In this document: positions 54,689-64,000 of the stretch, in pieces
How the letters are laid out: each line of letters opens with the position of its first letter
Numbering within the stretch: position 1 is the stretch's first letter
Source: Mycocentrospora acerina
Taxonomy: Eukaryota > Ascomycota > Dothideomycetes > Pleosporales
Direction of reading: 5' to 3'
NCBI GenBank assembly: GCA_022701365.1
Contig: JAKUHH010000108.1
Coordinates: 247,821-311,820, forward strand
DNA length: 64,000 nt
Translations under genes and position numbers: made by a program
Notes under the pieces: model-generated
Told to the model about the DNA's origin: nothing
The model's input: the letters and a program-made list of their open reading frames with translations, nothing else
Databases searched by the model: none

Positions 54689-56053
54689 CTACAACTTGCC
54701 CTTTGATGACCCTCCTCCAATCACCTCTTCTCTCCTCCTAACATCCACATCCCTCGGTCCCTCTTTCTTGAACTTGGTCACAACAACCCACTCCCTAATG
54801 CCCGTTCTACCATGACCCTGCGCCTCGACCTCCTTTCCTGGTCGATCAAGCACCAACACCGCAGTGTCTTTGTCCACACCTCCAATTCCGTCCTGCAATT
54901 TATCACCGTATTCGCCCTTTCCTAGCACAAGGGGCGAAATACATGCTTCCGTAAAAGATACCTCTGGCTTCCCGTCATACATACGCGGCTTGTTCAGAAA
55001 TGCGTGCAGATTTTCACGCTCGGTTTGTAGGTCTGAGACGCTGGGAGTAGGACTGTCGGGCCCAGTGACACTGGGCGAAAGGTACTTGGAGAGAATGAGT
55101 GTGAGGAAGAATTGTGGGGGGAACAAAATGATGCGGTTCTGACGCGCAAGGTCGATCCATTTATTTGGTGGGAGGAAGCGCGCGGCTGTGTGCTCGATTC
55201 CGCCATCATGCGTCGGAGTAGGGATGACCATCTCTTCCTCTCCAGAAGTTGGAGAGGAGGATCCAAGCGGCAGGAAGTAGATGTACATCTGCGTGGAAAA
55301 CCTCTTGGGGACGTTTGGAGGTGTTACCCATCTTGTGAAGGGTACCAGCGCTTCTGTGTCAGGTATAGCGCCCCAACTCTCCAGCAGCTCTGCGAACTTG
55401 GTGGTACCTGCATGTACAGCACGACGCCCTTTCTCTCTTTCTGCGTCATCGATCTCTGTAAACAGTTTGCCAGTTTTCTTGCTCTTCGCAAGAAGTATCC
55501 CGGATTCTTCAAACGTCTCACGAATAGCCGCCATACGGTACGCAGGCCCATCTTGGTGACGACCAGGGTCGTTGACATCGGGAATAGCGCCGTCGTGGGT
55601 CTTGCTCAGAGCGCCGCCAGGGAAGACATGGGCGGAGGCAAAGCTTGAGGCCTTGGAGACGCGATGGAGAAGAAGAATCTGATTCGTTGGCGAAATCAAG
55701 AGGACGCTGGATTTGTCAGTTGTGCTGAGAGACGCAAGCAAATGTTGGTGGTCATACCTTGAGCTCGGTCGCGGCTCAGCTGGAGTCTTGGATGCCTTCT
55801 TCAGCGGCTTGTGGTCTGCTGGCGTAGACATGTTGCGCTTTTGTGTGTTACGACTGTCTTGAATATACTTTCTCGATGGATGGCTAGCGCGTGAGAGGGT
55901 TTGTTGAGTAGTTGTTGCTTGCGTTTGTAGCTCAGCGCGCTGTCCAAGTCGATTCGACAGCGTAATGGTCGAGCACGCAGAACGAGGTATTCGTACAGTA
56001 AAAGTGCAACGCCGGATCTGGGGGAAGGGGCGCAAGTAGCTTGGCCCAGGCAT
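54689..56053 (-). CDS. NUDIX hydrolase, NUDT19-like (acyl-CoA/nucleotide diphosphatase)
   Basis: NUDIX hydrolase of the NUDT19/RP2 type, which in animals hydrolyses CoA and acyl-CoA. Open frame 54689-56053 is 454 aa; the core protein from ATG 55831 is 380 aa (MSTPADHK...). NUDIX box: HVFPGGALSK, a spacer, then AAIRETFEESGIL, the REx2EExGI catalytic helix with metal-binding Glu residues; the long spacer before it is typical of this subfamily. Then LVPFTRWVTPPNVPKRFSTQMYIYFLP. The C-terminus ends in SSKGKL, only loosely like a peroxisomal PTS1. The 74 residues ahead of Met75 are Arg/Ser/Thr-rich with almost no acids, like a mitochondrial presequence, so two start sites may be used. An in-frame GT...AG stretch of 33 nt near 55725-55757 is too short to be a normal intron. 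Confidence 0.85.
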   Translation of the reverse strand: MPGPSYLRPFPQIRRCTFTVRIPRSACSTITLSNRLGQRAELQTQATTTQQTLSRASHPSRKYIQDSRNTQKRNMSTPADHKPLKKASKTPAEPRPSSRYDHQHLLASLSTTDKSSVLLISPTNQILLLHRVSKASSFASAHVFPGGALSKTHDGAIPDVNDPGRHQDGPAYRMAAIRETFEESGILLAKSKKTGKLFTEIDDAEREKGRRAVHAGTTKFAELLESWGAIPDTEALVPFTRWVTPPNVPKRFSTQMYIYFLPLGSSSPTSGEEEMVIPTPTHDGGIEHTAARFLPPNKWIDLARQNRIILFPPQFFLTLILSKYLSPSVTGPDSPTPSVSDLQTERENLHAFLNKPRMYDGKPEVSFTEACISPLVLGKGEYGDKLQDGIGGVDKDTAVLVLDRPGKEVEAQGHGRTGIREWVVVTKFKKEGPRDVDVRRREEVIGGGSSKGKL

Positions 56054-56429
56054 ATCTCGACCGGAGAGTCGCCAATGCGGGATAGTGGCGCGTCATCGTG
56101 TGTGTTTGTTGGTGGACGAGGGACGTGAGCGATGCGGGGCCGAGGTTGTGGGGAGAGAAGCTGACTGTGTGCGACAGGGCCCTCGGGAGTCGACCACCAA
56201 AAACATCTGACAGCACAACATTTCGAGAAGGAGTAATTGGTAAAGTGTGAACAGCGTTCGTGGTATCATTGCTTTTGGTCCTATCTATTCCCCCAATTCC
56301 CATAACATAACTCATCAATCGTCTCCTCACGTCTAAAAATGTGACATGTACCCAGTAGTCCGATCAACCGACCAACCCACCAAATCAACGCCCTCCCAAT
56401 GCAAGAAATGATTTATCTTGGGTCAACAC
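56054..56429. other. Short intergenic region
   Basis: Between the NUDIX gene start and the IMPDH stop (both -). Frames here are shadow-like. Holds the NUDIX promoter and the IMPDH 3' end. Confidence 0.6.
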
Positions 56430-58306
56430 CTAAGAGTAGAGCTTCTTATCGAAGCTGTGCAGACCGTGGACGTTGCCCTCAGCCTGTGCGCTGGCAGTCC
56501 GCAGCTCAAACCTGACGGTACCGTTTGTAACACCCTCGCGAAGGTCTGTGATGCTCTTGACACCAATGTCCTGGAGAGAGTGCTGCACACCAGCCATGAG
56601 GTAGGGCACAAACTTGTTGATGGAACCACGATCCTGAACGGATCCAGAAACACCTTGCGCGACAAGAACGCGGTCACCCTCAGAGAAGTAGCGGGCGGTA
56701 CCGGCGTTGCTTGCCTTCGCATCACCACCAGCTCCGGCCTTCTTGTCCTCCATAGCAGCGATACTACCCATACCACGGTAAGCCTTGACAAGCTGGCCAT
56801 CGCGGCTGACAAAGTACTCGCCAGGAGACTCGGTGGTGCCAGCAAGGAGCCCACCCATCATCACAGTCGAGGCGCCCATTGCAAGACCCTTGACAATGTG
56901 GCCAACATTCTGGATACCACCGTCCGCAATGCAAGGCACACCAAAGCGCTTGGCAAACGATGTGACATTGAAGACGGAGGTGGCCTGAGGTCTGCCGACA
57001 GCCATGACCTCTTGCGTGATGCAAGCACTTCCACTTCCCATGCCAATTCGGAGACCGTCGGCACCAGCGGCGATGAGCGCGGCCGCCTGGTCGCGTGTGA
57101 CGACGTTTCCGCCAATCACATCAAGCTCAGGGTATTTCTCCTTGACGTACTTGATCATCTCAACCTGGTACATGCTGTTACCCTGGCTGCTGTCAAGGAC
57201 AACAATGTCAAGGCCAGCATCGACGAGCTTCTGGAGACGGATTTTGTCCTCCGGTCGGGTACCGATGGCCGCAGCTGCGATGAGCTGCTTGGAGTGTGGG
57301 AGCTTGGAGGCAAGCGGGAAGTTCAGGTTCTTCATCAAGTCGGAGCGCGAAAGAAGCGCGATCAAGTTGAAGTTCTCGTCCACGATGGGGAGCTTGCCCT
57401 TCTTGGACTTGTTAAGAATATCGTTGGCCTCCTTGAGATCGATGCCGTGGGGACCAGTGACAAGATCAGTGGACATAACGGCAGTGACGGGGTCGTTCAA
57501 GTCATCGTGGAACTGAATGTCTCGGGGAGTGATAATACCAACGAGCTTGGATCGAAGAGTGCCATCCTCTGTGAACCACATGTTAGCAACTGCGCGCAGC
57601 GTTGATCTACAGCTAAGATGGTGGCTTGGGTATTTTTCAGGTAATCATTTCTCCACAGCACGACGGAATCGTTGCGGATGAACGAAAGTTAAATGTAAAG
57701 GTTGTTCATCATAAAATTTGGACTTGGAGGGGGGGCGAAAAAAATTGCTTACCTGTGACTGGGAAACCACCGAAACCCCACCTCTCCTTCAGCGCCTTCG
57801 CCTCAGCGACGGTGGTCTTGGGCGAGATGACGACAGGGTCAAGGATAAAGCCGTTCTCAAAACGCTTGACCTTGCGCACCATCTCGGCCTGGTCGTCCTG
57901 CGAGCAGTTATGGTGGATCACACCAAGCCCACCAAGCAGGGCAAGGTGGATAGCCATGTTGTGCTCGGTGACGGTGTCCATGGGCGACGAGACGAAAGGC
58001 GTCTTCAGTGTAATACGCTTCGTGATGGGCGTGTCGAGGGTGACCTCAGCAGCGGGGAAACCTTCAAAGGTCAGAATTGCAGCGAACAATGCGCCAGCAA
58101 AAAGGCGACGAACCGATGTAGCCAGGGAGCATGAGGAAATCGTTGTACGTCAAGCCTCCATTCTTCTTGGAGTCGATGAGCGTCTTGACGTCAATTCCGT
58201 CACGCTCAGGGTACTCATTCTCGAGTATCTCCACAGCCTTGGTGAAGTCCAAGGCGTTGGCAGCGTTGTTTGTCATCGCGAGAGCGTCGCCGTTTGTGAT
58301 GGGCAT
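56430..58306 (-). CDS. imdA: Inosine-5'-monophosphate dehydrogenase
   Basis: Rate-limiting enzyme of guanine nucleotide synthesis (IMP + NAD+ to XMP + NADH), cytosolic tetramer/octamer, target of mycophenolic acid. Model: exons 58306-58114, 58061-57753 and 57568-56430; 546 aa, normal fungal length. Exon 1-2 junction rebuilds YNDFLMLPGYIGFPAAEVTLDT. Barrel landmarks: SSPMDTVTEHNMAIHLALLGG, VVLDSSQGNS, GADGLRIGMGSGSACITQEV (catalytic Cys loop), GVPCIADGGIQNVGHIVKGLAMGAS, and the flap YRGMGSIAAME. Two CBS modules sit within the barrel insertion (TTVAEAKALKERWGFGGFPV...GIITPRDI and LVTGPHGIDLKEANDIL...LIALLSRSDL). The C-terminus ends in DKKLYS; many fungal IMPDHs end similarly. The first donor is GTTCGT. 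Position of resistance residues could not be checked. Confidence 0.96.
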
Positions 58307-59801
58307 AGTGAAGAAAAATGAGCTCTTCTTAGGAAACAGAAGTGTACGTAGGAGTGACTGAACAAGACAAAGAGACAGACGGCGATTTGGAAAACTCGGC
58401 CGGGGGGTTTCCCCCAGAAGAAAAAGTTTGAAAAAGTTTCGCGAAGGTTTTGTGCCAATGCCAAGACACCCCGCTTCGTTAGCGTGTTCTTTTGCATCGC
58501 GCTGCTGCGCGCTGTTACGCGTGGACACACACGCCATGCTTTTCAACTTCTGCGTCTTGACTGACGGTGACGTGTCGGAGTTCGTAATAGCGTTTAGACT
58601 CATCTAATTCACAAAAGGGATGGGCACCTTGATAAAGCATGAAGCAATGAGCAGACAATTTTTTTGGACATGAATTGCATTCAAACAGGTACAGAATTCA
58701 AGGCCTATTGCATGTATGCATACTTTGCAAGACACATCAGACATAAGCCACGATTACTGATTTGACATGATCTTTCTACAAGGTGTTACAGAGAGCAAAA
58801 CTCGATAATAGTGTTTTGGCAAGGAGAGTCAATTTAGTATGGAATCATGACTGTAAAAAGACGTGTGGAATGATTTAATACGGTAGCAGTTCCAAGATAC
58901 GATGGTAGTGAAATTAGAAATGCGGGTAGTACACAGCGAGAGAAATCTACAATACAGATCCATCCATAGACGCACACAATTCAAGTGGTACAAAGCCAAA
59001 GTACCTAAGAACACATGTAGAAAGTGGCTTTGCAGGACCCTCGAACGACGTCTATTAGGAGTCTCGCTCGAATACGGCTAAGACGCTCGCGCTCTAGAAA
59101 TGCAGGTACAGACAGAAAGAACTTGCTGATCCGCATAAAATTTTCCAGAGTCAGCAGTAACCAACGTAGAAGTTGGAGAGATGCGTAGAATTTAGTTGTA
59201 AGACTCGATCACGGGGGAACGTAGAATAGACGAGATGCTTGTAGTACAATTTCAATGATTGATGAATTGTATCCAGACGTGCTTTCATGTGATGCACAGT
59301 CGTTTCCTTACTTGCACCAGCTAAGCTTGACAAGGTGGCAATTCAATACATAGCAAACATCGCTAAACCGAGACAGGTTTCGAATCCAGAGATCACAACA
59401 AGTCTGCATGCAAGGGCCGGGCAGTGCTCCTGTGACACGGCGAGGTACCTGCCTTTGCCTGCAGTGTCACGGACAACGTGACGTAAGGTTGCGGTTGGGG
59501 GAAGCGATTGGGCTGCGGAGATGATCGCCATAACAACAAACGCTGAATGCAGTAAACAACTCTGCGTCCGTGCTCTCGACATCGCAACTCCACGACTCGA
59601 GCCTCCAGTCCAAATCCCCTCATCTCGCCTTCCTTTTTCGTTTTTCGTAGCCGTGCACTTTTCCGTCGCTGGCCGGGTTGTTGGATTACTTGTAGCGACT
59701 TTTCAGACGTCTAGGACTGCTGGCAGGCGCCGCCGACGCTCTCGTAATATCCCCTCGGGCTTCACTACAACACACACATACATGCCTCCCATACCGCTGC
59801 C
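58307..59801. other. 1.5-kb divergent intergenic region
   Basis: Promoters of the IMPDH gene (-) and the IQGAP gene (+). A G/C-rich block with CCCCC near 58398-58413 lies about 100 nt upstream of the IMPDH start. No TATA box, gene or repeat recognised. Confidence 0.6.
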
Positions 59802-62800
59802 ATGAGTTACTCATACACAGGACGGTCGAGGCCTTCACATCTAGCGACATCGCCCTCCCCTTTACGGCAGACGTCAACCGCCAGCTCCTCGTCGACGAAT
59901 TCCCATGGCCACCGGCGCGGCCGAAGCGATGGCACCGCCCTCTTCCAGCCACGGCCAGACAGCTACCTCACCTCAGAGGACACTAATTACACTGACATTC
60001 GAAAAGCCTTGCGGCCACTCAAGCAAGCTCCCCAGGGCTCTCCGATGCTTGAGAAACCCGCCTCAATCCACACCCACACACGATCACAGAGCGTCGAGAA
60101 CATGCGCTACGATGGCACAGCCTCCCCACCGACAGCGACATCTCCCACAAAACCGCGCCCGCTGTCGATGGCAATCTCTCCTGTCTCTCGCGCCGATTCC
60201 ATACGAGCCCCCACCCGCGATCACTCGTCACGCCCCCTCTCAATTCATCTCGAAGGGCCAGCGCTACAAAGTATGCACAAGTCGTCAACGTCACATTTGC
60301 GCACATTATCCAAGTTTGCCGAGACAGCCGCTGAGGACGAGTTCACAATCAAGTCTCCTGAGCAAGAAGTCGTGGGCCTTCACGGGCGAAGGAGATTGCA
60401 ACGCACCGATCCGACACGAGAAAAGAAGTCCACTTCTACATGGGCCAATCGCAACTGGATGGACCAACAGCGTCAGTTTCTCCAGGCATACGAATACCTT
60501 TGTCATATCGGAGAGGCTAGGGAGTGGATCGAGGATATTATCGATTCAGAGCTGCCGCCTGTTGTTGAATTGGAAGAAGCCCTAAGAAACGGAGTGACAC
60601 TCGCCGAAATTGTGCAGGCCATCAAACAGCACCCACTGCGAATTTTTCGAGATCCGAGGCTCCAATACCGCCACTCCAACAACTACGCTCATTTCTTTAA
60701 CTTTCTTACCGAAATCGAACTGCCCGATTTATTCAGGTTTGAGCTGGTTGATTTGTACGAAAAGAAGAACGTCCCCAAAGTCATCTACTGCATCCATGCT
60801 CTATCTTGGCTCTTGTTCCGCAAAGGTATTGTCGATTTCCGCATCGGTAACTTGGTCGGTAAACTCCAGTTTGAGGATCATGAATTGGAAGCTACACAAA
60901 AGGGTCTGGACAAGTCCGGCGTCAGCATGCCCAACTTCTCGGGCATGCAAGCAAACTTCGCGGTTGAGCCAGAACCAGAGCCAGAGGAGACTGAGGAAGA
61001 TCGCGTTGATCGCGAGCTGGCGGAAAGCGAGGACATCATCTTAGACCTGCAGGCGCAGATGCGGGGTGCTCTACTGAGGATGCGACTTGGGAATCTGATG
61101 CAAGACCTCTGGGACCACGAACACCTCGTCGTGGATCTGCAGTCGCGCATCCGTGGCGACTGGGCCAGACAGATTGCTTTGTACAAGCTAGACATGCGCA
61201 AATTCGCCATCAGCCTTCAGAGTGCGGCAAGAGGATTTGTTGTTCGATCGAGACGACGAGGTAGGGAGGAATATTGGAAAGATAGGGAAGTACAAGTATT
61301 GAAAGTGCAAAATCTATTTCGTGGACGTAAGGCCAGAGCCCAGGTTCAGTACACCAAGTCGAGCATACAACGACATGAGAATGGAATCCGACAGTTTCAG
61401 GCAGCAATTCGAGGAGCACTGGAACGACTGCGTGTATCCGACCGATTTGAAAAGACTCGTGATACAGAACCCTCTGTAGTGCACGTGCAAGCTATGATCC
61501 GCGGAGCCCTTTTGCGACTCCAAGTGGACCGAGATTGGGCAGAACTCACGGAACACGAACACCAAGTTACACAATTCCAGGCCCTCTCTCGGGCATCACT
61601 CGTGCGGGACCAAGTTGGCCGAGACTGGGAGAATCTAATCAAGGTTGAACCACAAATTGCGCAGCTTCAAGCCATCTCTCGAGCACTGCTCGTGCGGGAA
61701 AGGGTCGGCCGGGAATGGGCGGAGCTGAAGGAGAGTGAGCGTCAAATCACAAAATTCCAAGCCATCTCTCGAGCATTGCTTGTACGAGATAGAGTTGGGA
61801 GAGACTGGGCAGAGCTGCAAGAGTTGGGACCTCAAGTTGCGCAACTCCAGGCAGCCTCCAGGGCTATGCTTCTGCGCCAGAAGATGGACCAACGACAGAC
61901 AGAAGTGGTCGGACAAGCTTCGCAGATTGAACAGCTCCAGGCTGTGTCCCGAGCGATGCTCCTCCGTCAATCTATGCGTGCCGACCAGGAGAATCTCCGC
62001 CAGCAAGAGTCGGTTGTCACTCTTCTGCAAGCTGCTGCTCGAGGTATCATTGCTAGGAGGAAGAATGCTGAGGTGCAGGAGCAGCTGGATAGTCCTGATG
62101 TACAGTGGCCTGGTCTCCAGTCCGTAATCCGTGCAAACTCTGTAAGAAAGTCTCTTGAGCAGACGCGGGATGAGCTACGAGCCGAGGAACCTCAAATTGT
62201 TGATCTGCAGGCTATCGCAAGGGCTGGCAGGCTGCGCTTCAACATTGGGATGACGCTCGCGCAGCTTGAGGACCAAGAAGATATCATTGTTGATCTGCAG
62301 GCCTATATGCGTGGTTTCCTTTCACGACAGCGACACTTTGCGGACCTCAAGGCCCTCGAAGTTCAGGCACCCATTGTTCTCGACCTTCAATCAGCTTGCC
62401 GAGGATTTGTACAACGACAACGGACATATGAGTCACTTTGCGATCTCAATGCCCAAGAACCCGAGATTGTCGAGCTTCAGGGTTTCGCGCGTGGCATGCT
62501 GATGCGAATGCAGATTGGCATCCAACTCAGTGAGGTCGAGGAGCACGAAGAGGCACTTGTCGAGTTGCAAGCTTTGGCCCGTGGCATGGTAATCCGACAG
62601 CAGTACGCCGAGAAGCAACAGTTTTATCAGGAGAACATGCAGAAAGTCATTAAGATCCAGAGCTTCATTCGCGGCCGTCAACAAGGAGAAGCATACAAAA
62701 GCTTAACCAGCGGAACGAATCCCCCTGTCTCGACAGTGAAGAACTTTGTTCACCTCCTAAACGACAGCGATATTGACTTTGATGAAGAGATTGGTAAGAC

Positions 62801-63986
62801 TATAAATTCCTACTTTGAAAGCTTTTTACTAACATCAGCCCAGAGTTTGAACGTCTACGAAAGACTGTGGTGCAGCATGTGCGACAGAACGAGCTTGCAG
62901 AACAGTACATTGATCAACTAGACATCAAGATTGCACTGCTGGTCAAGAACAAGATTACACTGGATGAGGTTGTCAAGCACCAGAAACATTTTGGTGGTCA
63001 TGTCGGAGCTCTCCTCAGCAGCAAGGACATTTCATCAAAAGACCCTTTTGATCTGAAGGCTCTGAACAAAAACTCTCGACGGAAACTTGAACACTACCAG
63101 GAGTTGTTTTTCGTTTTGCAGACTCAGCCTCAGTATCTGGCACGATTCTTCAGGCACATCCGCGAACAGAACCTTGCTGAGAAGGACACAAAGCGCATCG
63201 AGCAATTGGTGATGAGTTTGTTTGGGCTAGCACAGAAGAGCAGAGAAGAATACTGGTTACTCAAACTGATAGCGAGATCGTTGAAGGAAGAGATTGAAGG
63301 ATGCGTAGCACTGCAAGAGTACCTTCGAGGAAACTTCTTCTGGGTCAAGCTCTTCAGTGGCTATATTCGATCACCACGCGACCGTAAGTTCTTGAAGGAA
63401 GTTTTGGGACCAGTGATCCGAGAAAACATCATCGACAACGAACACTTGGACCTTGAAAGCGACCCAATGCAGATTTACCGGTCTGCAATCAACAACGAAG
63501 AGCTTCGCACCGGCCAACGTAGTCGCCGTGATCCAAACGTTTCTCGCGATGTAGCACTCAAGGACCCTGAGACTCGGGGTACATTTATTCACAATCTTCA
63601 AGATCTCCGAGATGTTGCAGATCAGTTCTTCTCCATGTTGGAGGAAGTGCTCCACCGAATGCCATATGGGGTTCGGTACCTTGCTCAGCAGATGTTCGAG
63701 GAGCTCCGTCGCAAGTTCCCGTACGAGGCACAAGAACATCTCCTACAGATCGCCGGCCACTGGGTCTGGAAGACCTACTTGCAGCCTGCGTTGATGCAGC
63801 CACAGCATTGGGGCGTCGTTGATCGTGGTATGTCGCCTGTTATGAACAGGAACCTCGGTGCCGTTGCCAAGGTGTTGAGCCAGGTCGCCGCAGGCAAGCT
63901 TTTCGGCGGAGAAGACATCTACCTACAGCCGCTCAACAGCTACATCACTGAAGCTATTGATCGCCTGCAGGACATCTGGTCTAACT
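59802..63986 (+). CDS. iqg1: IQGAP / Rng2-Iqg1 cytokinesis scaffold (partial, runs off the window)
   Basis: Ras-GAP-related scaffold of the contractile ring and septation. Exons visible: 59802-62793 and 62844-63986; another intron (donor GTAAGT at 63987) follows and the 3' end lies beyond the window. Domains: Ser/Pro-rich N-terminus (1-210); CH domain (about 215-350, YLCHIGEAREWIEDIIDSEL...HALSWLLFRKG), which binds actin; then 19 IQ-like repeats (nt 61030-62700), an unusually long array for calmodulin/light chains; and the start of the GRD/RasGAP domain in exon 2 (YLQPALMQPQHWGVVDRGMSP, NLGAVAKVLSQVAAGKLFGGE). IQGAP GRDs lack GAP activity because the Arg finger is missing (family knowledge); the region here ends before all residues can be judged. 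The first ATG is well placed. Confidence 0.95.
61030..62700 (+). repeat. Coding IQ-repeat array (19 units)
   Basis: Nineteen LQxxxRG/SRAxxxR-type units, roughly 26-30 residues apart. Units 7-11 (about 61560-62000) have exact 30-residue/90-nt periodicity and near-identical cores QALSRASLVR, QAISRALLVR, QAISRALLVR, QAASRAMLLR and QAVSRAMLLR. Confidence 0.9.
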
Positions 63987-64000
63987 GTAAGTATGAAGTC

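Noticed and set aside
56418..57605. 395-residue plus-strand frame
   Set aside because: Antisense of the IMPDH catalytic exon, which has unmistakable family motifs.
59376..59396. GGTTTCGAATCC resembling a tRNA T-loop
   Set aside because: No cloverleaf could be drawn around it.
1..64000. Transposons, viral remnants, CRISPR arrays, rRNA
   Set aside because: No transposase, reverse transcriptase, terminal repeats, spaced repeats or rRNA segments were recognised.

Overview
The window is a stretch of filamentous ascomycete chromosome. Nearly every gene carries short introns (about 48-120 nt) with GT...AG ends. The gene set is typical of Pezizomycotina: Pth11-like rhodopsin-type membrane protein, DUF4360 secreted protein, Kre9/Knh1-like GPI protein, DPP V peptidase, GMC and BBE flavin oxidases. 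The overall flavour (long simple repeats in gene flanks, TAGG/GGAT microsatellites, gene repertoire) suggests Dothideomycetes, probably Pleosporales; that taxonomic placement is inference. No virus, transposon, rRNA, tRNA or CRISPR could be supported.

Layout. 1-8 kb (all minus strand): a microsatellite field, a FYVE-RING ubiquitin ligase (Pib1-like) and a 1,223-residue TRP/Flc-type membrane protein. 8-18.6 kb: secreted dipeptidyl-peptidase V (+), secreted GMC oxidoreductase (-), Pth11-like 7-TM protein (+). 18.6-28.2 kb is a housekeeping block: an ERCC6L2-like SNF2 ATPase (-) divergent from exosome subunit Rrp41 (+), then an unusual protein joining two cyclic-nucleotide-binding domains to an F-box and leucine-rich repeats (-), and a glycine-zipper/RD-repeat protein (-). 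28.7-33.7 kb: BBE-type FAD oxidase (-), an orphan 7-TM protein (+), an MDR/trans-enoyl-reductase-like enzyme (-). 34.4-37.6 kb: kinesin-8 (-). 38.9-43 kb is a gene-poor, AT-rich patch holding a P450 with an altered I-helix motif and a DUF4360 secreted protein. 44.8-52.1 kb: MsrA (+), GFA-domain protein (-), Kre9-like GPI protein (-), exo-1,3-beta-glucanase (-). 54.7-58.3 kb: NUDIX hydrolase and IMP dehydrogenase (both -). 59.8 kb to the right edge: a very IQ-rich IQGAP, cut by the window end.

Functional threads. Housekeeping functions (endosomal ubiquitylation, excision-repair-type remodelling, RNA exosome, guanine nucleotide synthesis, kinesin-8, cytokinetic IQGAP) alternate with a secreted/oxidative set (DPP V, GMC, BBE, GH5 glucanase, Kre9-like, DUF4360) and two 7-TM proteins. 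Twice a secreted flavin oxidase on the minus strand lies head-to-head with a 7-TM protein on the plus strand. The most interesting single gene is the cNMP-F-box-LRR fusion, which looks like a ligand-gated SCF substrate receptor. Exon boundaries below were worked out by hand from splice sites and reading-frame continuity. Every multi-exon model closes in frame.
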